From Parastagonospora avenae f. sp. tritici 18332-5 (taxonomy: Eukaryota > Ascomycota > Dothideomycetes > Pleosporales > Phaeosphaeriaceae), in the NCBI GenBank assembly GCA_022559985.1, contig JAFJTR010000001.1, positions 558,001-622,000 on the forward strand: a stretch of DNA of 64,000 nucleotides. Direction: 5' to 3'. Below are positions 1 to 10,931 of this stretch, one piece after another. A program made the translations under genes and the position numbers. Position 1 is the stretch's first letter, and every line of letters starts with the position of its first letter. The notes beneath the pieces are model-generated. The model ran no database searches and had not been told where the DNA came from. It saw only the letters and a program-made list of their open reading frames with translations.

Positions 1-922
1 TACGCGAGGCCAATATCGTCGAGGAGTATCTTCTGTACGATGAAAATGGCGACGGTCTTGCTGAGCTCGGAGCCAGTCTCCATGATGCGCAAACAAAGCG
101 GGATGATCTCGGTTGTCAGGAGGAAGTTGATGACCTCGGACGAATCATTCTTGACGAGAGCGCCGATAACACCAAGCGAAGTAAGGCGAAGGTATTCGAA
201 TGGTCGCGACTTGGACGTCGTGTTAAGGAACGGGTAGAGGAAAAGCGGAATGTGCGCTGGGGAAGGTCAGCCAGCAGTTGCGCCATATCTCGGGTGTAAA
301 TTACCACTCAGAAAGAGTCCGCGAGTCTCGGTGTGAGAAGCGACGCACTGGAGTAGCGCGAGAGCATTGCAGACGCGATTCGAAGCGGCAGCGGTCAACT
401 GTGAGGGGTTGAGCAGGGGGTAGACGGAGATGATCTCTTGAAGGAGAGAAGCCATGACACCTGCGGTCGTTAGCTATTGTTCCATACACCCGCGTTGAAA
501 GAGTCCATACCGAAAGAATGCCACAGTATCAGAGCTAGCTCAGGCACCTGCTCCCTCTTCTTGCTCAGCTCCAACAAGGCCGATTCGCGCGTCCCTGGCT
601 TCATGAGCTGTGCGATCCAGTCCAGAACGCGCTTGTTCTCGTCCGTCATGCCGATGTCCGTGTTCGTTTGTATGTCGTTGGCAGGGCCGCGCGGGGGGAT
701 CATATTGTTGCCTGGTATAGAGGTGCCGTTGTTGCCCGCGATACGATTGTAGTGCTGTTGTTGCGCGGCGGCGGCTGCAGCGGCGGCGGCTTGTGCCTGA
801 GCTTGCGCTTGCGCCTGTGCCTGCAGCTGCCCGTGTTGGCCTACATGGTGATGCGGTTGCTGGTGATGACCCTGGGGCCACTCGCCAGGGTACTGCTGCT
901 GGTGCGTGAAGATATGTTGCAT
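1..922 (-). CDS. CAF40: CCR4-NOT subunit CAF40/CNOT9 (Rcd1 family), 3' end off the window
   Basis: This is the Rcd1/CNOT9 armadillo-repeat subunit of the CCR4-NOT deadenylase, which acts in cytoplasmic mRNA decay and repression. Exons read 922-511, 460-305 and 256 to beyond base 1; introns are 461-510 and 257-304. Joined, the protein reads through [13 protein letters not shown] and [16 protein letters not shown], blocks I know from this family, and continues to the left edge, so the C-terminus is missing. The ATG at 922 opens a Q/H-rich N-terminus with a Gln-Ala repeat (residues about 34-56), after which the conserved domain starts at [12 protein letters not shown]. Fungal CAF40 proteins commonly carry such low-complexity leaders. 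It lies downstream of KIN1 on the same strand with no sign of co-transcription. The identity is firm; the splice sites are deduced from phase. Confidence 0.93.
755..823 (-). repeat. Gln-Ala / poly-Ala coding microsatellite in CAF40
   Basis: A GC-rich triplet repeat encodes alternating Gln-Ala, then a run of nine Ala after the last Gln, then QQQ (about residues 34-56). Such tracts commonly vary in length between strains. Confidence 0.8.
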
Positions 923-1564
923 TGGTCGCTAATAGTCGTTGTTGTCGTGATGAGGTTCGTGGTGTAGTAGGTGGAGGGAGGAATGATCGCGGTAGGCAAA
1001 TAAGTAGTTGGGTCGAGAAGACGCTAGCGGTGAGTGTGGACGTTGGGTGAAGGCGCGCTGTATTGTGTGCTACGATTCGGCCGCATTTCAGAGGTGAGGT
1101 TCGTGAATACATACCCCACTGGCGCGCTCGAGCGGCTTGGCGCTGCCTCGCGGGAGCTCGAGCTTTGATCTTCATGGGGTGAACGGCAATTGCTCACACA
1201 ATAGTACCGGTAGTGAATTACTCAGTATCACTAGCAAGAACGATCACAACTAATTCGATTGCGAATCACGAGGCCAACATATCAGTCTCTGAGTGTAGAT
1301 GTGGTAGCTAGCATAAAACCATTACCTGTATTCTATCTAGGTAATCTCAAAACATCGCAGGCACTTAGAAAGGCCTCTGAAGAATGAACAAATAGAATTT
1401 CAGTGGCTGCTGGTCGACCGTTTGTAATGTCGACCTTCTCTATATGGATTGTACCAGCTTCACAATTACATATGAAACCATGAAGACACCATCCCGATGA
1501 AGCGGTCAGCGCCCCGTACAATGAAATTATAGATCTCGTAAACGCCATACTTGAAATGACTACC
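923..1564. other. Intergenic: CAF40 5' region and KIN1 3' region
   Basis: I see no supportable gene here. The overlapping reading frame 540-1175 on the minus strand is mostly a shadow of the CAF40 low-complexity region. Bases 1180-1560 are AT-richer and probably hold the KIN1 3' UTR. Confidence 0.5.
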
Positions 1565-4500
1565 CTACAGCCGAAGTTCCTGCAGGATAGCCTGGGCCAT
1601 GTTCTTGTATTGCCATGTCCCTCCGTCCACCTTCTTGAACTGGATACCGTGTAGCGAGAACAACGGTACTTTGACAATCAGAATATCAAAGTCTAGGTAC
1701 ATGTTCCCACCCATGTCGTTTTGAACGTGTGTTGTTGTTTCGCCAGCCGCTACTGGACGACCAGACCGTGGCCGCCGGTCGTCCCGATCGTCGCTTGCAT
1801 CTGACTCGTCGGTATTCGTGTAGCTACGGTCTGCAGCAGACGGGCGCTGCCGAGATTTTGGAGTGTGGGGAACCCGGTTTTGATCTCGGAATTCGTCACG
1901 GTCTTTTTCGGCTCCTCTGAAACCACCGAAGCTGATTCTCCTTCGACTTCCGCTTGGCGGTGAGGCTGGCGAATCGACACTCTGGTGGAGGTCGATGCTT
2001 GGAGTGTGTCGACAACTGAACCCGCCTTTGGTCTCTTCCCACTGAATGCCAAGCCGGTCCAATACTCGAATGATATCGCTCTGAATGTAGGACAAGGGCT
2101 TGCTGCTGGTCGTCGAGACACTGAACAGTCCTTTCAAGAAGACGGGCTTCACCTCTGGGCTGCGATTGGCCTCTACCTGTGCTTGTGCAAGCTCTGCATC
2201 GGTTTCCTCGGGGACGTTGGCTTCCTTGGCATGCTCTCTGCGGGCTCTGCGGGCTTGTATGCTCTCTCTCCGTGCATGTCCAAGGGACTTTGCGCGTGAG
2301 GCCGTCACTGGCCGCGAGCTCGCAGACAAATCGTCGGATGCAGCATCGTTTAGCGTTCTCCCTTTTTGCGCGCTGAGGTCGGACCTATCGGATCCACTTG
2401 TCGGCGGTGGATTCCCTGGATCCTCCGAAGAACGCCCCCGTCGACTAAGACGCCTCCTCAGATCTGCAGAATTGACACTCGTAGAGCGACCAAGGGACTT
2501 GAACTTGCGAGCAGCGCTATTGCTGCTGTGTGGTGGCGAAAGAAGCTCTGGCTGGTTGGTCGCGCCTGTTTGCAAATGTGGAGAAGATCCGGTGTCCTTC
2601 TCACGTGGTCTCCGAATACTGAAGCTTTTCCTGGGGACGGTAGCTGGCTCTGGCGGCCCAGACACTGCAACGGCTGGTGGCGGTGGGTGTTCTGATCGAT
2701 CATGGGCCCGGTGTTTTCGAGTGCTGAAACGTCGCAGCAAGCCAGCAGCTGCGCCTTCTTTCTTCTGATGCTCGACTTGCGGCGAAAGAACTGCTGGAGA
2801 CACCGAGCCCGGAGGCTTATTAAGGTCGATCTTCTTCAGGCTATCTGTCACCTCATCTTCGCCGTGTGTTCGCGCTCGAGGTCGCGATCGCCCACCAGTG
2901 GGCTTCTCGCCCGCCATCTCGAAAGTAGATGTGTTGGTGTACGCCGCTGGTGGGGCTGGCAGATCCGGCATCTTCAGCGGTTTTTCGCCCGGGCTCACTG
3001 GCATGGCGACAGCTCCTGGGTTTGCTTCTTGTAATTCGCGGTCTCGCTTTTCTTTGACCAGGAAGTAGACCGAGAGAAGGGGGCTATATGCGTTGACTGG
3101 GTCGAGACCACGCTGGATGTCCTCTGATGAAGACGCTGTCAACTGTTCTCTGCTAGAAATTGAGTTGCGCCTCTTGTAGAAGTCAAACATGCCCCGCTTC
3201 TTTTCAGTGTCAGGTGTGTGTGCGGTAGTTCTCCGAGCTGCTAATCGTACAGCTCGTTGATACTCGTCAGACTGGATGACATTGGTCAGCTGGGCAGAGA
3301 TGTACTCTACTGTGCCGAAATCGAAGCCATTCATCTTCTCGACAATCTCCATGTCCAAGGGCAGCTGAACAGGTTCGCGCTGAGGCAGGTAGTTCTCGGG
3401 TGGGCTATTGAAGCCTTTCGTTATCCAGGGATGGTTCATGATCTCTGTCAAAGTCAAGCGTTGCGTAGGGTCGGTTTGCAGCATCCTATGAATCAAGTTT
3501 CGGCATTCTGGTAGGATTAGCAAGCTTCAATCTCTGTGTTGTGGGCAACATACCGGCAGACAACCACGGCGGATAATCAACATGCCCTTTCTTGATCTTC
3601 GCGTGCAATTGTGGCATGCTTTGGTCATCGAAGGGCACCTTTCCACAGACCAATACGTAAAGCACAATGCCGAAACTCCAGACATCGACCTCGGGCCCCG
3701 TGTATTGCTTTGCCTGTAGTAGTTCAGGCGCAGCGAAGTAGAGACTTCCGCAAAAAGTCTTCAGCTGGCTCCTGGGCGAGAAAAGATTGCTCAATCCGAA
3801 GTCAATAATCTTAATGTCGCCAGTCTTGCTGATTAGGATGTTCTCGATCTTCAAGTCACGGTGGACAATGCTGTTGCGATGGCAGTAGTCGAGAGCGCTC
3901 GCGATTTGGCGTGCAAATTTGCGGGCCTGCTTCTCCTTGAGCCGGCCGTGGGAGATAATGTAGTCCAGCATCTGGCCGCCGTTGACAAATTCGAACAGCA
4001 TGTACCAGTGGTAATTCGTTCGCACCACGTCCCTCATGCCGCAGATGTAGGGGTGGTTGAGCAGGCTGACAATGGCAGCCTCTCGGGCGGTTCGCACTTC
4101 TTTGGAGTGATCGGCTCGTTCGCGGTCGGCGGCGCTCTGGTGCTGGTCCTGCGAAAACCGGGGTATGATCTTGACGGCCACCTGCGTCGGGTTAGCATTG
4201 CTGTTGTGGTGAAGGTTCTGATTCTCTGTCGCTCAAAGGGTGCCATGCGGCCTCTGCTATACGGCGTACGTACCTGCTCGCCAGTCTCCAGGTGCTTCGC
4301 CAGCTTGACCTTGCCCATGCTGCCGGCGCCAATTGTCTTTCCCAGCGTCCATGTTCCTGTGCTCGGCGCGGTGATGGTGGTCCTCCGCTTTGTGTTGGCG
4401 GGCTGTGCCGCGGCTACTCCATTGGCAGGCATGGCGGACACTGTGGACGCGTCCGATGCATACCGCGCGTGGCTCCTCCTGTTCGACTCGGTGCGGGCGG

Positions 4501-4747
4501 GTGTAGGGGCAGGACGGTCTCTGGACTCGCTCCGACGGACGCCCTCGTTTGCGACGTTGGTCTGCTCCCAGTCTCGGGCGGCGACGTTGTTGAGGCCCTG
4601 CTGCTGGCGGGCGTGCGAGTGGGTGCTGGGCCGAGATGTGGTGCTCTGCGAGCGATGGGGGCGATCAGCAGGACTGGCATGAGGGGGGGCTCTGCGGGTC
4701 GACTGGTTGCGAACCACCGAGGGTGATGCTGGCGTGGCCGTCGACAT
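1565..4747 (-). CDS. KIN1: KIN1/MARK-type serine/threonine protein kinase with KA1 domain
   Basis: This is an AMPK-related kinase of the KIN1/PAR-1/MARK group, known for roles in polarity, septation and ER-stress signalling at the cell cortex. Exons 4747-4274, 4181-3554 and 3507-1565 give 1,014 residues; introns are 4182-4273 and 3508-3553. The kinase domain (about 130-400) has the glycine loop [16 protein letters not shown], the catalytic HRDLKIEN and DFGLSN, and the APE-equivalent APELL. A UBA-like stretch follows ([15 protein letters not shown]). A long Ser/Arg-rich linker leads to a C-terminal KA1 domain ending in [14 protein letters not shown]. The reading frame stays open upstream to 4807, but only from a GTG codon; the first ATG is at 4747 ([10 protein letters not shown]). 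It is divergent from the G-patch gene at 5708. Confidence 0.95.
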
Positions 4748-5707
4748 GGCGTCGGTGAGGTCGGGCGCAGGGTGCAGATGCGGGCCTACTGCTCTGCTCA
4801 CGGGCACTCAGCCTGTCTGGCGCCGGGGTCGATGTGGGTGCGATCAGATTGCGGCGTGGCCAGGCAACGCGCTGAAAGTTCGCAATGGGCGTGGATAGCG
4901 ATGTCGAGCCGTGGTAGGGGTCGCCAGTTGGAGCTGCACCCTTGGCGAGATGAGATGACGGGCGCGTTGGCAGCAGTCAGCGGCTTTGCACCACCGCAGG
5001 AACAGGGCACATGCAGCACGCAGGGGAGCAATGCCGTGGTCGGACACAGCAGGTTGGGCAGGCAGCGGGCAGGCTTCAATCTTCACTCGCGGCGACAGAG
5101 CGTCTCCAAGGCAGGTTGCAGTGAGTTGTTTATGGCGCGGCGCCCGCGAACTAGAGAGCTAGCTGTATCCACCAATGCGGTCCGAACAGGGCATACACAA
5201 ATGGTGGGGTTGGACAAGACGACGTGTTGGGCCTTTTGTGTGATTCTGGCGTCTATTCGCCCTGCTTGTATTGCCCTTCTAGACGGCACACAAAACTCTC
5301 GCTGTGTCTGAGCAGGGAATTACCTTTGAGCGCCTCAGGGTCTCTGAACACCGGGCTGCTGTCGGAAACGCTGCCGTTGCTGGCATACATCATAGGGTCC
5401 ACAATGGCCCAGCCACTCGCACTGGCGCTGTTCACTATCGCAACCTCGGCGGCAGTACCAATACTGCTGCACAGAGGGAAACCAATTTCGAGTGAAGAAT
5501 CAGATTGGATGCTTAATCTGCTCCGGGTAACGATGCGAGTTTGAGTGTAGACCAACCACCGCTTCCGGCTGCCCGTGTTCAATACGGTACAGCTGCTTAG
5601 TCACCAGATCGCGCTTTCCCAACTTTCCCAACTTCACGCCTAGCAACTGCCCAGATTGACAATACCCTCAACACCATTGGTCTACACTTGACTTCCAAGC
5701 ATCAGAC
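4748..5707. other. Divergent promoter/leader region between KIN1 and the G-patch gene
   Basis: No conserved frame is visible. On the minus (KIN1) strand there is no ATG between 4748 and 5009, which fits a KIN1 5' leader. The small overlapping frames at 5224-5582 on both strands have no recognisable content. Confidence 0.5.
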
Positions 5708-7846
5708 ATGGCGTACAAACGCCTACGTGCGATTTCACCTTCATCCGCCCAGAAGCGCTCCCGTCCGTCGAAGTATGTCTCTCTTGGCACGGAGCTGCCA
5801 GATGAAGACGGTGACGATGGCGCCTTCGTGCCAGTATGGAAGCAGACCGTGACCGACGAGCGAGGCCGCAGGAGACTCCACGGTGCATTCACTGGAGGCT
5901 TCAGTGCAGGGTAAGTTTCTGAGCCAACCCTGACCCGAGCTCAAGACTTCTTGACTATGCTAAGATACTTTAATACAGTTGGATCTAAAGAGGGATGGGC
6001 CCCCAAGACTTTTGTGTCGTCCCGTGCAAACCGCAACAAAGACCAAACCCATGGTCAGACGCAGCGAGCCGAAGATTACATGGACGAGGAGGACTTGGCG
6101 CAAGCGGCTGAGTCTCGTCAGCTCGAGACTGCGCAGAACTTTGCTGGCATAGGCGAGGCCGGTACAGGGAATGAGAGCGATGTCTTCGGGCTCTTCTTGA
6201 CACAAGAGGAGACCATGGGCGTCAAGATTGCTCAGAAGATGGGCTGGCGCAGAGATCAAGGCATTGGTCGAAAAGTTCGTCGCAACGCTCGCCTGGAAGA
6301 TGACGCTTCTGGAGACTCGGCAGCCCACATGTTCGCTCCGGATGATGCCCAAGTTATGTCACTACCGCGCGAGGAAGTCAAGCGAAAAGGCCTGGGATAC
6401 CTGTCGGAAGCCCGTTTGAGTGTGGCAACGGACAAGGAGCCAGAGCGCAGCGCCATACCAGACATGCATTTTCTCGAGGACTCCAAGAAGTCGGCGGTGA
6501 AGAAGCCCACGGCCAAGAAGTCTTCATTCGGTGTTGGCATTCTAAACGACACTGGCTCCGACGACGAAGACCCGTACGAGCTTGGCCCTAAAATTACCTT
6601 CAACAAGACGATTGGCAAGGACAAGAAGACGAAGAAGCCAAGCAAGTTCGCCAAAGCAGGAGTGCCCGATAAGCCGGTATTTGTGTCCAGGAAGAAGGAT
6701 ACTTCCAAGTCGCTCACCCTGCTATCGAGGAATTCCATGGACGGAAAGCCGCCGCTGAAGGGTTTCACTCTAGCCACGGACATCGCCGAACTCAGAATTA
6801 AGCCCAAATACCCGCCGCCCAAGATACCCACTGTTTGGACATCCACAAAGAATGCTGCTGCTGCAGCAGATTCTGCCAAGTACCAGTCTGTTGCTGAAGC
6901 AGCAAAAGCCTCCACTCTCGATACAAAGGCACGTTCAGCCCTCTTGGGAGAAAAGGCCCTACCTGGCAAATCAATCTTTGACTTTATACCCAAAGATGCT
7001 CGCGACCGTCTCGCCAATCTTTCTGGCAGAGCAGACCTGCCTCAGGGCCTAGGCCAATCCGGTCCCGAGGGCCACTTACCAGCCGCCACCGCGCAATCCA
7101 AAGATCTCTGGAGTCTCGTGCCTTCTCTTGACAAGGTCATTGCTGCAGGCGCTCTAGCCAAAGGCGCAACAGGCTGGATGCCATATGCCGAAGACTCCGC
7201 GAAGCGCACACGATACGTCGGATTCCTCGAACTCCGCGCCGGCCTCAAGACTGACTTGCCGGAGCGAACGACGGGCGCATCGATCTCGGAATGGGTCAAG
7301 GAGTTGCAGGAATTCGCTCACGCGGCTGAGGTCTTCAAACCGACGACGGGCATCATGGCGTCGAGGTTCACATCTTCGAGTTCGTCTACCATACAAGGCA
7401 GTGATGGGCGTGGTCAAGAGAACGTCCTCCGCCAACCAGCTGCGAAGCCAGAAGATCCGGCGGAACAAGCAGCGAAGCTGGGCATGTATGGCGCCATGAC
7501 ACGGACTACGTTCCCGTTCCACCCGTCGAGGTTGCTCTGCAAGCGCTTCAATGTCAGACCGCCGCCTGATATGCCGCCTGGTGGTGACGTCGGTGAAGGT
7601 GGGTTTAGGAAGGAGACAGAAGAGGTTGTCTCGAAGAATGCTATGGAGAAGATGCTGCATGAGGTTCTGACAAATGGGCCGGCGATGCAGAGACCGGCGT
7701 GGATAGGACAGGCTGAGGCACCTAAGGAGGTGCCCCAGACGGATCATGCGGTTGTGGATGTGGAGAAAAACGAGGCACTGGCTAGCGAGCGTGCGCCTGA
7801 AGACGTGTTCAAAGCAATTTTTGGAGATGATGATGAAGATGACTGA
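5708..7846 (+). CDS. G-patch splicing factor, GPATCH1/TGH family
   Basis: This is a G-patch protein of the GPATCH1/TOUGH type (DUF1604), a spliceosome-associated factor thought to activate a DEAH helicase. Exons 5708-5910 and 5965-7846 give 694 residues. The N-terminal block runs through [20 protein letters not shown], the hallmark of the family, and the G-patch follows at about residues 150-175 ([18 protein letters not shown]). Continuity of the hallmark forces use of an AAG acceptor at 5962-5964 rather than the nearby ACAG at 5975-5978, which would shift the frame into a stop. A Lys-rich middle and an acidic C-terminus follow. It converges with the glutathione transferase gene, with 100 bp between stops. 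Confidence 0.92.
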
Positions 7847-7946
7847 GACATCTTGGGAGCAGGATACACTCAACCATTTACACATTGGAATCATTATTCA
7901 TCAATTAGAAATACACATATCCTCCTGCACTACCATCCACACTTCC

Positions 7947-8797
7947 CTACGGCAACCCCCTCCCCGAATTAACCGCATCAGCAAGCATACTCGTCCCCGG
8001 CCGATTCTCGGCATACCGCTCATAACTATCCAAATACAGTTCATCCGTACTCGTCGTCATCTTGACACTCTCCTCCTCCTCAATCGCCCTCACCCACTTC
8101 CCCCAGCGACTCCCCTCCTCCACCTCCGGCCACCCTCTATACGGCCCCAGCACCCTCCTCAACCTAACCACCCACGGCGCAATCTGCACATCCACGAACG
8201 AAAGACTTGCGCCCGTGAAGAACGGCCCCGTGGCGTCTGCGGCATCAACCAGCTTCCCAATCTGCTCCCGCAATTCTTTCGCATGCTCCACCTGCTCCTT
8301 CTCGGCCTGTGCCTGGAGCAATTTGTAAAAGCACGGGACGACGTTGCGATTCACGTGGTCCGCCCAGAGACGCTGGGTCGCGCGGGACTGCGCATCCGCG
8401 GGGAGTAAAGGCGGGCCGGCGTGCAGATCCTCGAGGTACTCCATGATGACGGTGGATTCGTGGGTGGACCAGGTTGGCCCGTGGCGCAGGGCGGGGACGA
8501 GACCGCGGGGGTTGGCGGCGAGGAGGGATTGGGGTTTCTTATAGGGGTCGACTTCGATGTATTGGTAGGGGATGCGCTTGCGTTCGAGGGAGATCCAGAC
8601 ACGTTGGACGAAAGGGCTAGGAGGTGTGTGAGTGGGGGAGGTTTGGGAGGGGGGAGGGAGATATACCAGAATGCGCTGCCATAGAGCTTTAGGTCGTTTT
8701 CTTGGGAGTGGTTCTTGACGGTTGTCCAGGCGTTGCCGGTGGCTTTTTTGTGGTATGTTTTCTTGGTGGGGTCGCCGCCCTGGTTGGTATCAGTCAT
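7947..8797 (-). CDS. Glutathione S-transferase, omega-like (Cys type)
   Basis: This is a cytosolic glutathione transferase of 266 residues from exons 8797-8667 and 8616-7947; the intron is 8617-8666. Splicing creates the thioredoxin-fold active-site motif KLYGSAFCPFVQRVW, with Cys44 where tyrosine or serine sits in other classes. This points to the omega class and to thiol-transferase, dehydroascorbate-reductase or deglutathionylation chemistry. The glutathione-binding ESTVIMEYLEDL segment and the helical C-terminal domain (FVDVQIAPWVVRLRRVLG) follow. In-frame non-ATG codons extend upstream, but 8797 is the first ATG. The start codon overlaps the end of the neighbouring reading frame by 8 nt. 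It could be detoxifying or redox-regulatory; the sequence does not decide. Confidence 0.9.
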
Positions 8798-10493
8798 GTT
8801 GAACCGAGCGGTTTCTCTTGACAAGAAGCGCTGTGTGGATGGTGGAGAGATGTAATTGGAAGATGAAAGAAGTGTGGTCTTGAAAGCAAACGCAGGTTTG
8901 AAAAGCTGGGTGATGGTTGAGGTAGTAGTCTCCAAAAGAGATACATAGAAGAAATAAGACTTTGAAGGAGTCGTAGGAAATAGTGTTGAGACAGGATTCT
9001 GGTGAACTCTTGAGGCGCATCAAAATGACGTTATGCAAGTGATCGACACTGCACAAGACCCTGTTGCTGTCTTTCAAGCTAGACCACAGGTACTCCGCAG
9101 CCCCGGATGCGAGCTCTGGAGAGTTCAGAGACTCCCAATGTAGCTCGCCCTGAAGCAGCAAACGTTTTGAAAGCATGCGAACAGCGCACAAGACAGTGCT
9201 TGATAAATAAGAATGACTAACCTGTGACTTTCTCCGATCGTCCTTCTCACGTTTGGCCAGCCATCTAACCACGCTATTCTTCTTGACCCTATCGCTCTCG
9301 TCAAGTGTGTGCTTATGCGGGCCTGCTACACCATCGCCTTTGCCGTTGCCGCCGTTTCCATTGACACGCTGGAACGTATAGTACTTCTTTGACGAAGATC
9401 GCGCTGCCGAGGGTGGGCATGGACCAGCTGCGAACTGTGGTATTGACTGGTTCATAGTTGTGGGCATGTCCCAGCTGTCAACATCTCGCTGCTGCTGCCC
9501 AATCTGCGTTTGCCTAAAGAAGTTCTGATTCTGGCTTGAGGCATTTTCGCCCGCACCAGGTGGATCATGGCCTACCTGCTCTGCATACTCCTGCTGGTCA
9601 AAGTACTCTGTGATCTTGATCTTGACATCGCACAGGTCTCGCTCCCGTGCAACGCGCTTCCTCTTCTTCTTGTCGGGGTCGGTCGACTTCTTTGTTCCAG
9701 GAGGACGGCCCTTCAGTCGACAGTCCCAGTAGTGGGAGACGAAGCGCTTGCGCTTGTGGTGTTGCGTGGAGCGGTGTGAATAGACGTTGTCGACGTGGGG
9801 GAAATATATCTTGAATCTAGTCGCGCTCAGCACTCTTGGACACGTACAGAACAGCATAAAGACATGAACATACTCGTCCTCATTCAGCGTAATCATCTCG
9901 TCCACATCGAACAGCTTCTGTCGCCAGGTCTCGAGATCCGGTGGGTCCGGTATCAACCTCAACCCCTGGAACTGCCCGTGGTTGGACGAGGGGGCATCGT
10001 CGGCCTCAGCGCCTTGAGCCTTAGCTGCTATGTCTGCATGCGCATGCTGCTGTACCGGGAGTTGGAAGGGCTGCACTATCGGTTGTTGCGGCGCTGTGCG
10101 GACGGGCGGTGGGCGCGGTAGGGGCTGCTGCTGCTGGGCCAGTTGTGGTGAGGCTTGTAGCTGCTGGACGGGGCCGTATCGCGGGCTCGAGGCATGTTGG
10201 TAGCCTGGAAACGCGGCGTACTGCACCGGCGAGCCTGGCAATGCATGGTGTTGGTACTGTAACGTGTGCGGGGCAGGTTGCGGGGCTCCGCTCAAGGCAT
10301 ATTGGTGCTGGTGCTGGTATACTGCGCCGCTCCCATGGTGGAGCTGGGGTAGCGCTTGGTGGTGGGCTTGTGCGTACAGCGACCCATCGGAAGAATGCTG
10401 AAGATGATGGAGTGCGTTGGGATGGAGTGCTTGCAGCTGCTGAAGCGCGGGCACGGGTGACAGTCGTTCGTCGACTTGCATGGCGTCCAACAT
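8790..10493 (-). CDS. Conserved-looking fungal protein with basic RPPG region, unknown function (possible transcription regulator)
   Basis: I do not recognise a named family. The 567-residue frame starts at ATG 10493 with a long Gln/His/Pro-rich leader typical of fungal regulators. A compact region follows (about 180-290), with FCTCPRVLSATRFKIYFPHVDN, then FVSHYWDCRLKGRPPGTKK and a KKKRKRVARERD basic stretch. The GRPPG core resembles an AT-hook and the basic run a nuclear localisation signal. A 72-nt segment (9150-9221) looks like an intron (GTTAGT...TTCAG) but is in frame and open, so the protein is 567 or 543 residues. The last 60 or so codons look poorly coding and run 8 nt into the GST start codon, so the true 3' end may differ. 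A DNA-binding role is inference. Confidence 0.7.
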   Translation of the reverse strand: MLDAMQVDERLSPVPALQQLQALHPNALHHLQHSSDGSLYAQAHHQALPQLHHGSGAVYQHQHQYALSGAPQPAPHTLQYQHHALPGSPVQYAAFPGYQHASSPRYGPVQQLQASPQLAQQQQPLPRPPPVRTAPQQPIVQPFQLPVQQHAHADIAAKAQGAEADDAPSSNHGQFQGLRLIPDPPDLETWRQKLFDVDEMITLNEDEYVHVFMLFCTCPRVLSATRFKIYFPHVDNVYSHRSTQHHKRKRFVSHYWDCRLKGRPPGTKKSTDPDKKKRKRVARERDLCDVKIKITEYFDQQEYAEQVGHDPPGAGENASSQNQNFFRQTQIGQQQRDVDSWDMPTTMNQSIPQFAAGPCPPSAARSSSKKYYTFQRVNGNGGNGKGDGVAGPHKHTLDESDRVKKNSVVRWLAKREKDDRRKSQVSHSYLSSTVLCAVRMLSKRLLLQGELHWESLNSPELASGAAEYLWSSLKDSNRVLCSVDHLHNVILMRLKSSPESCLNTISYDSFKVLFLLCISFGDYYLNHHPAFQTCVCFQDHTSFIFQLHLSTIHTALLVKRNRSVQHD

Positions 10494-10931
10494 GCCGCTT
10501 TAACGTTGGTCGACGTGCGCGATAAGGAGGAATACCATGGGCAGGAATCGTTCAGGTGCACGACGCGCGACGAGTCACTTATTGATCATGAAGCTACTGT
10601 TCACCTGGAGCACTCGGATTTTGTCGCAAAAGCATCTTGATTCTTTGTCTGATCTGGTACTCTATGTGGCTATGCCTGCTACTTCGCTTGGGACCCCAAC
10701 GTAATTCAGCCGCCAAACACCACCCGAGCATGACGGTCCATGGAGCGCTTGTTTACTTTTGATCCTCCACAGTGCACCGAGCATACGTGAAGCAGCCCGT
10801 GCCCACTTCGCGAACCATGCCAGCCCTCTTTGAAAGTCTTCATCTTCAGCCATACAGGCGAAGCTGGTATTCCCCAACGCCTTGCCCATGCCAGATAAAG
10901 TGTCATGAAACGTACAAAATCCAAATATTCT
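10494..10931. other. Intergenic between eIF3h stop and the upstream end of the GRPPG gene
   Basis: Promoter and leader of the minus-strand gene starting at 10493, plus the 3' UTR of eIF3h. No gene seen. Confidence 0.5.

Noticed and set aside
540..1175. 211-codon minus-strand frame overlapping CAF40
   Set aside because: Out-of-frame shadow of the CAF40 low-complexity region with Arg/Pro-rich random content.
2100..2768. 222-codon plus-strand frame
   Set aside because: It is antisense to the KIN1 coding exon and its composition mirrors the Ser/Arg-rich linker.
4747..4807. N-terminal extension of KIN1 to 4807
   Set aside because: The upstream codon is GTG; the first ATG in frame is 4747.
7154..7894. 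246-codon minus-strand frame
   Set aside because: Antisense to the conserved C-terminal half of the G-patch gene.
8798..8935. N-terminal extension of the glutathione transferase to 8935
   Set aside because: The upstream codon is TTG; ATG 8797 is the first supported start.
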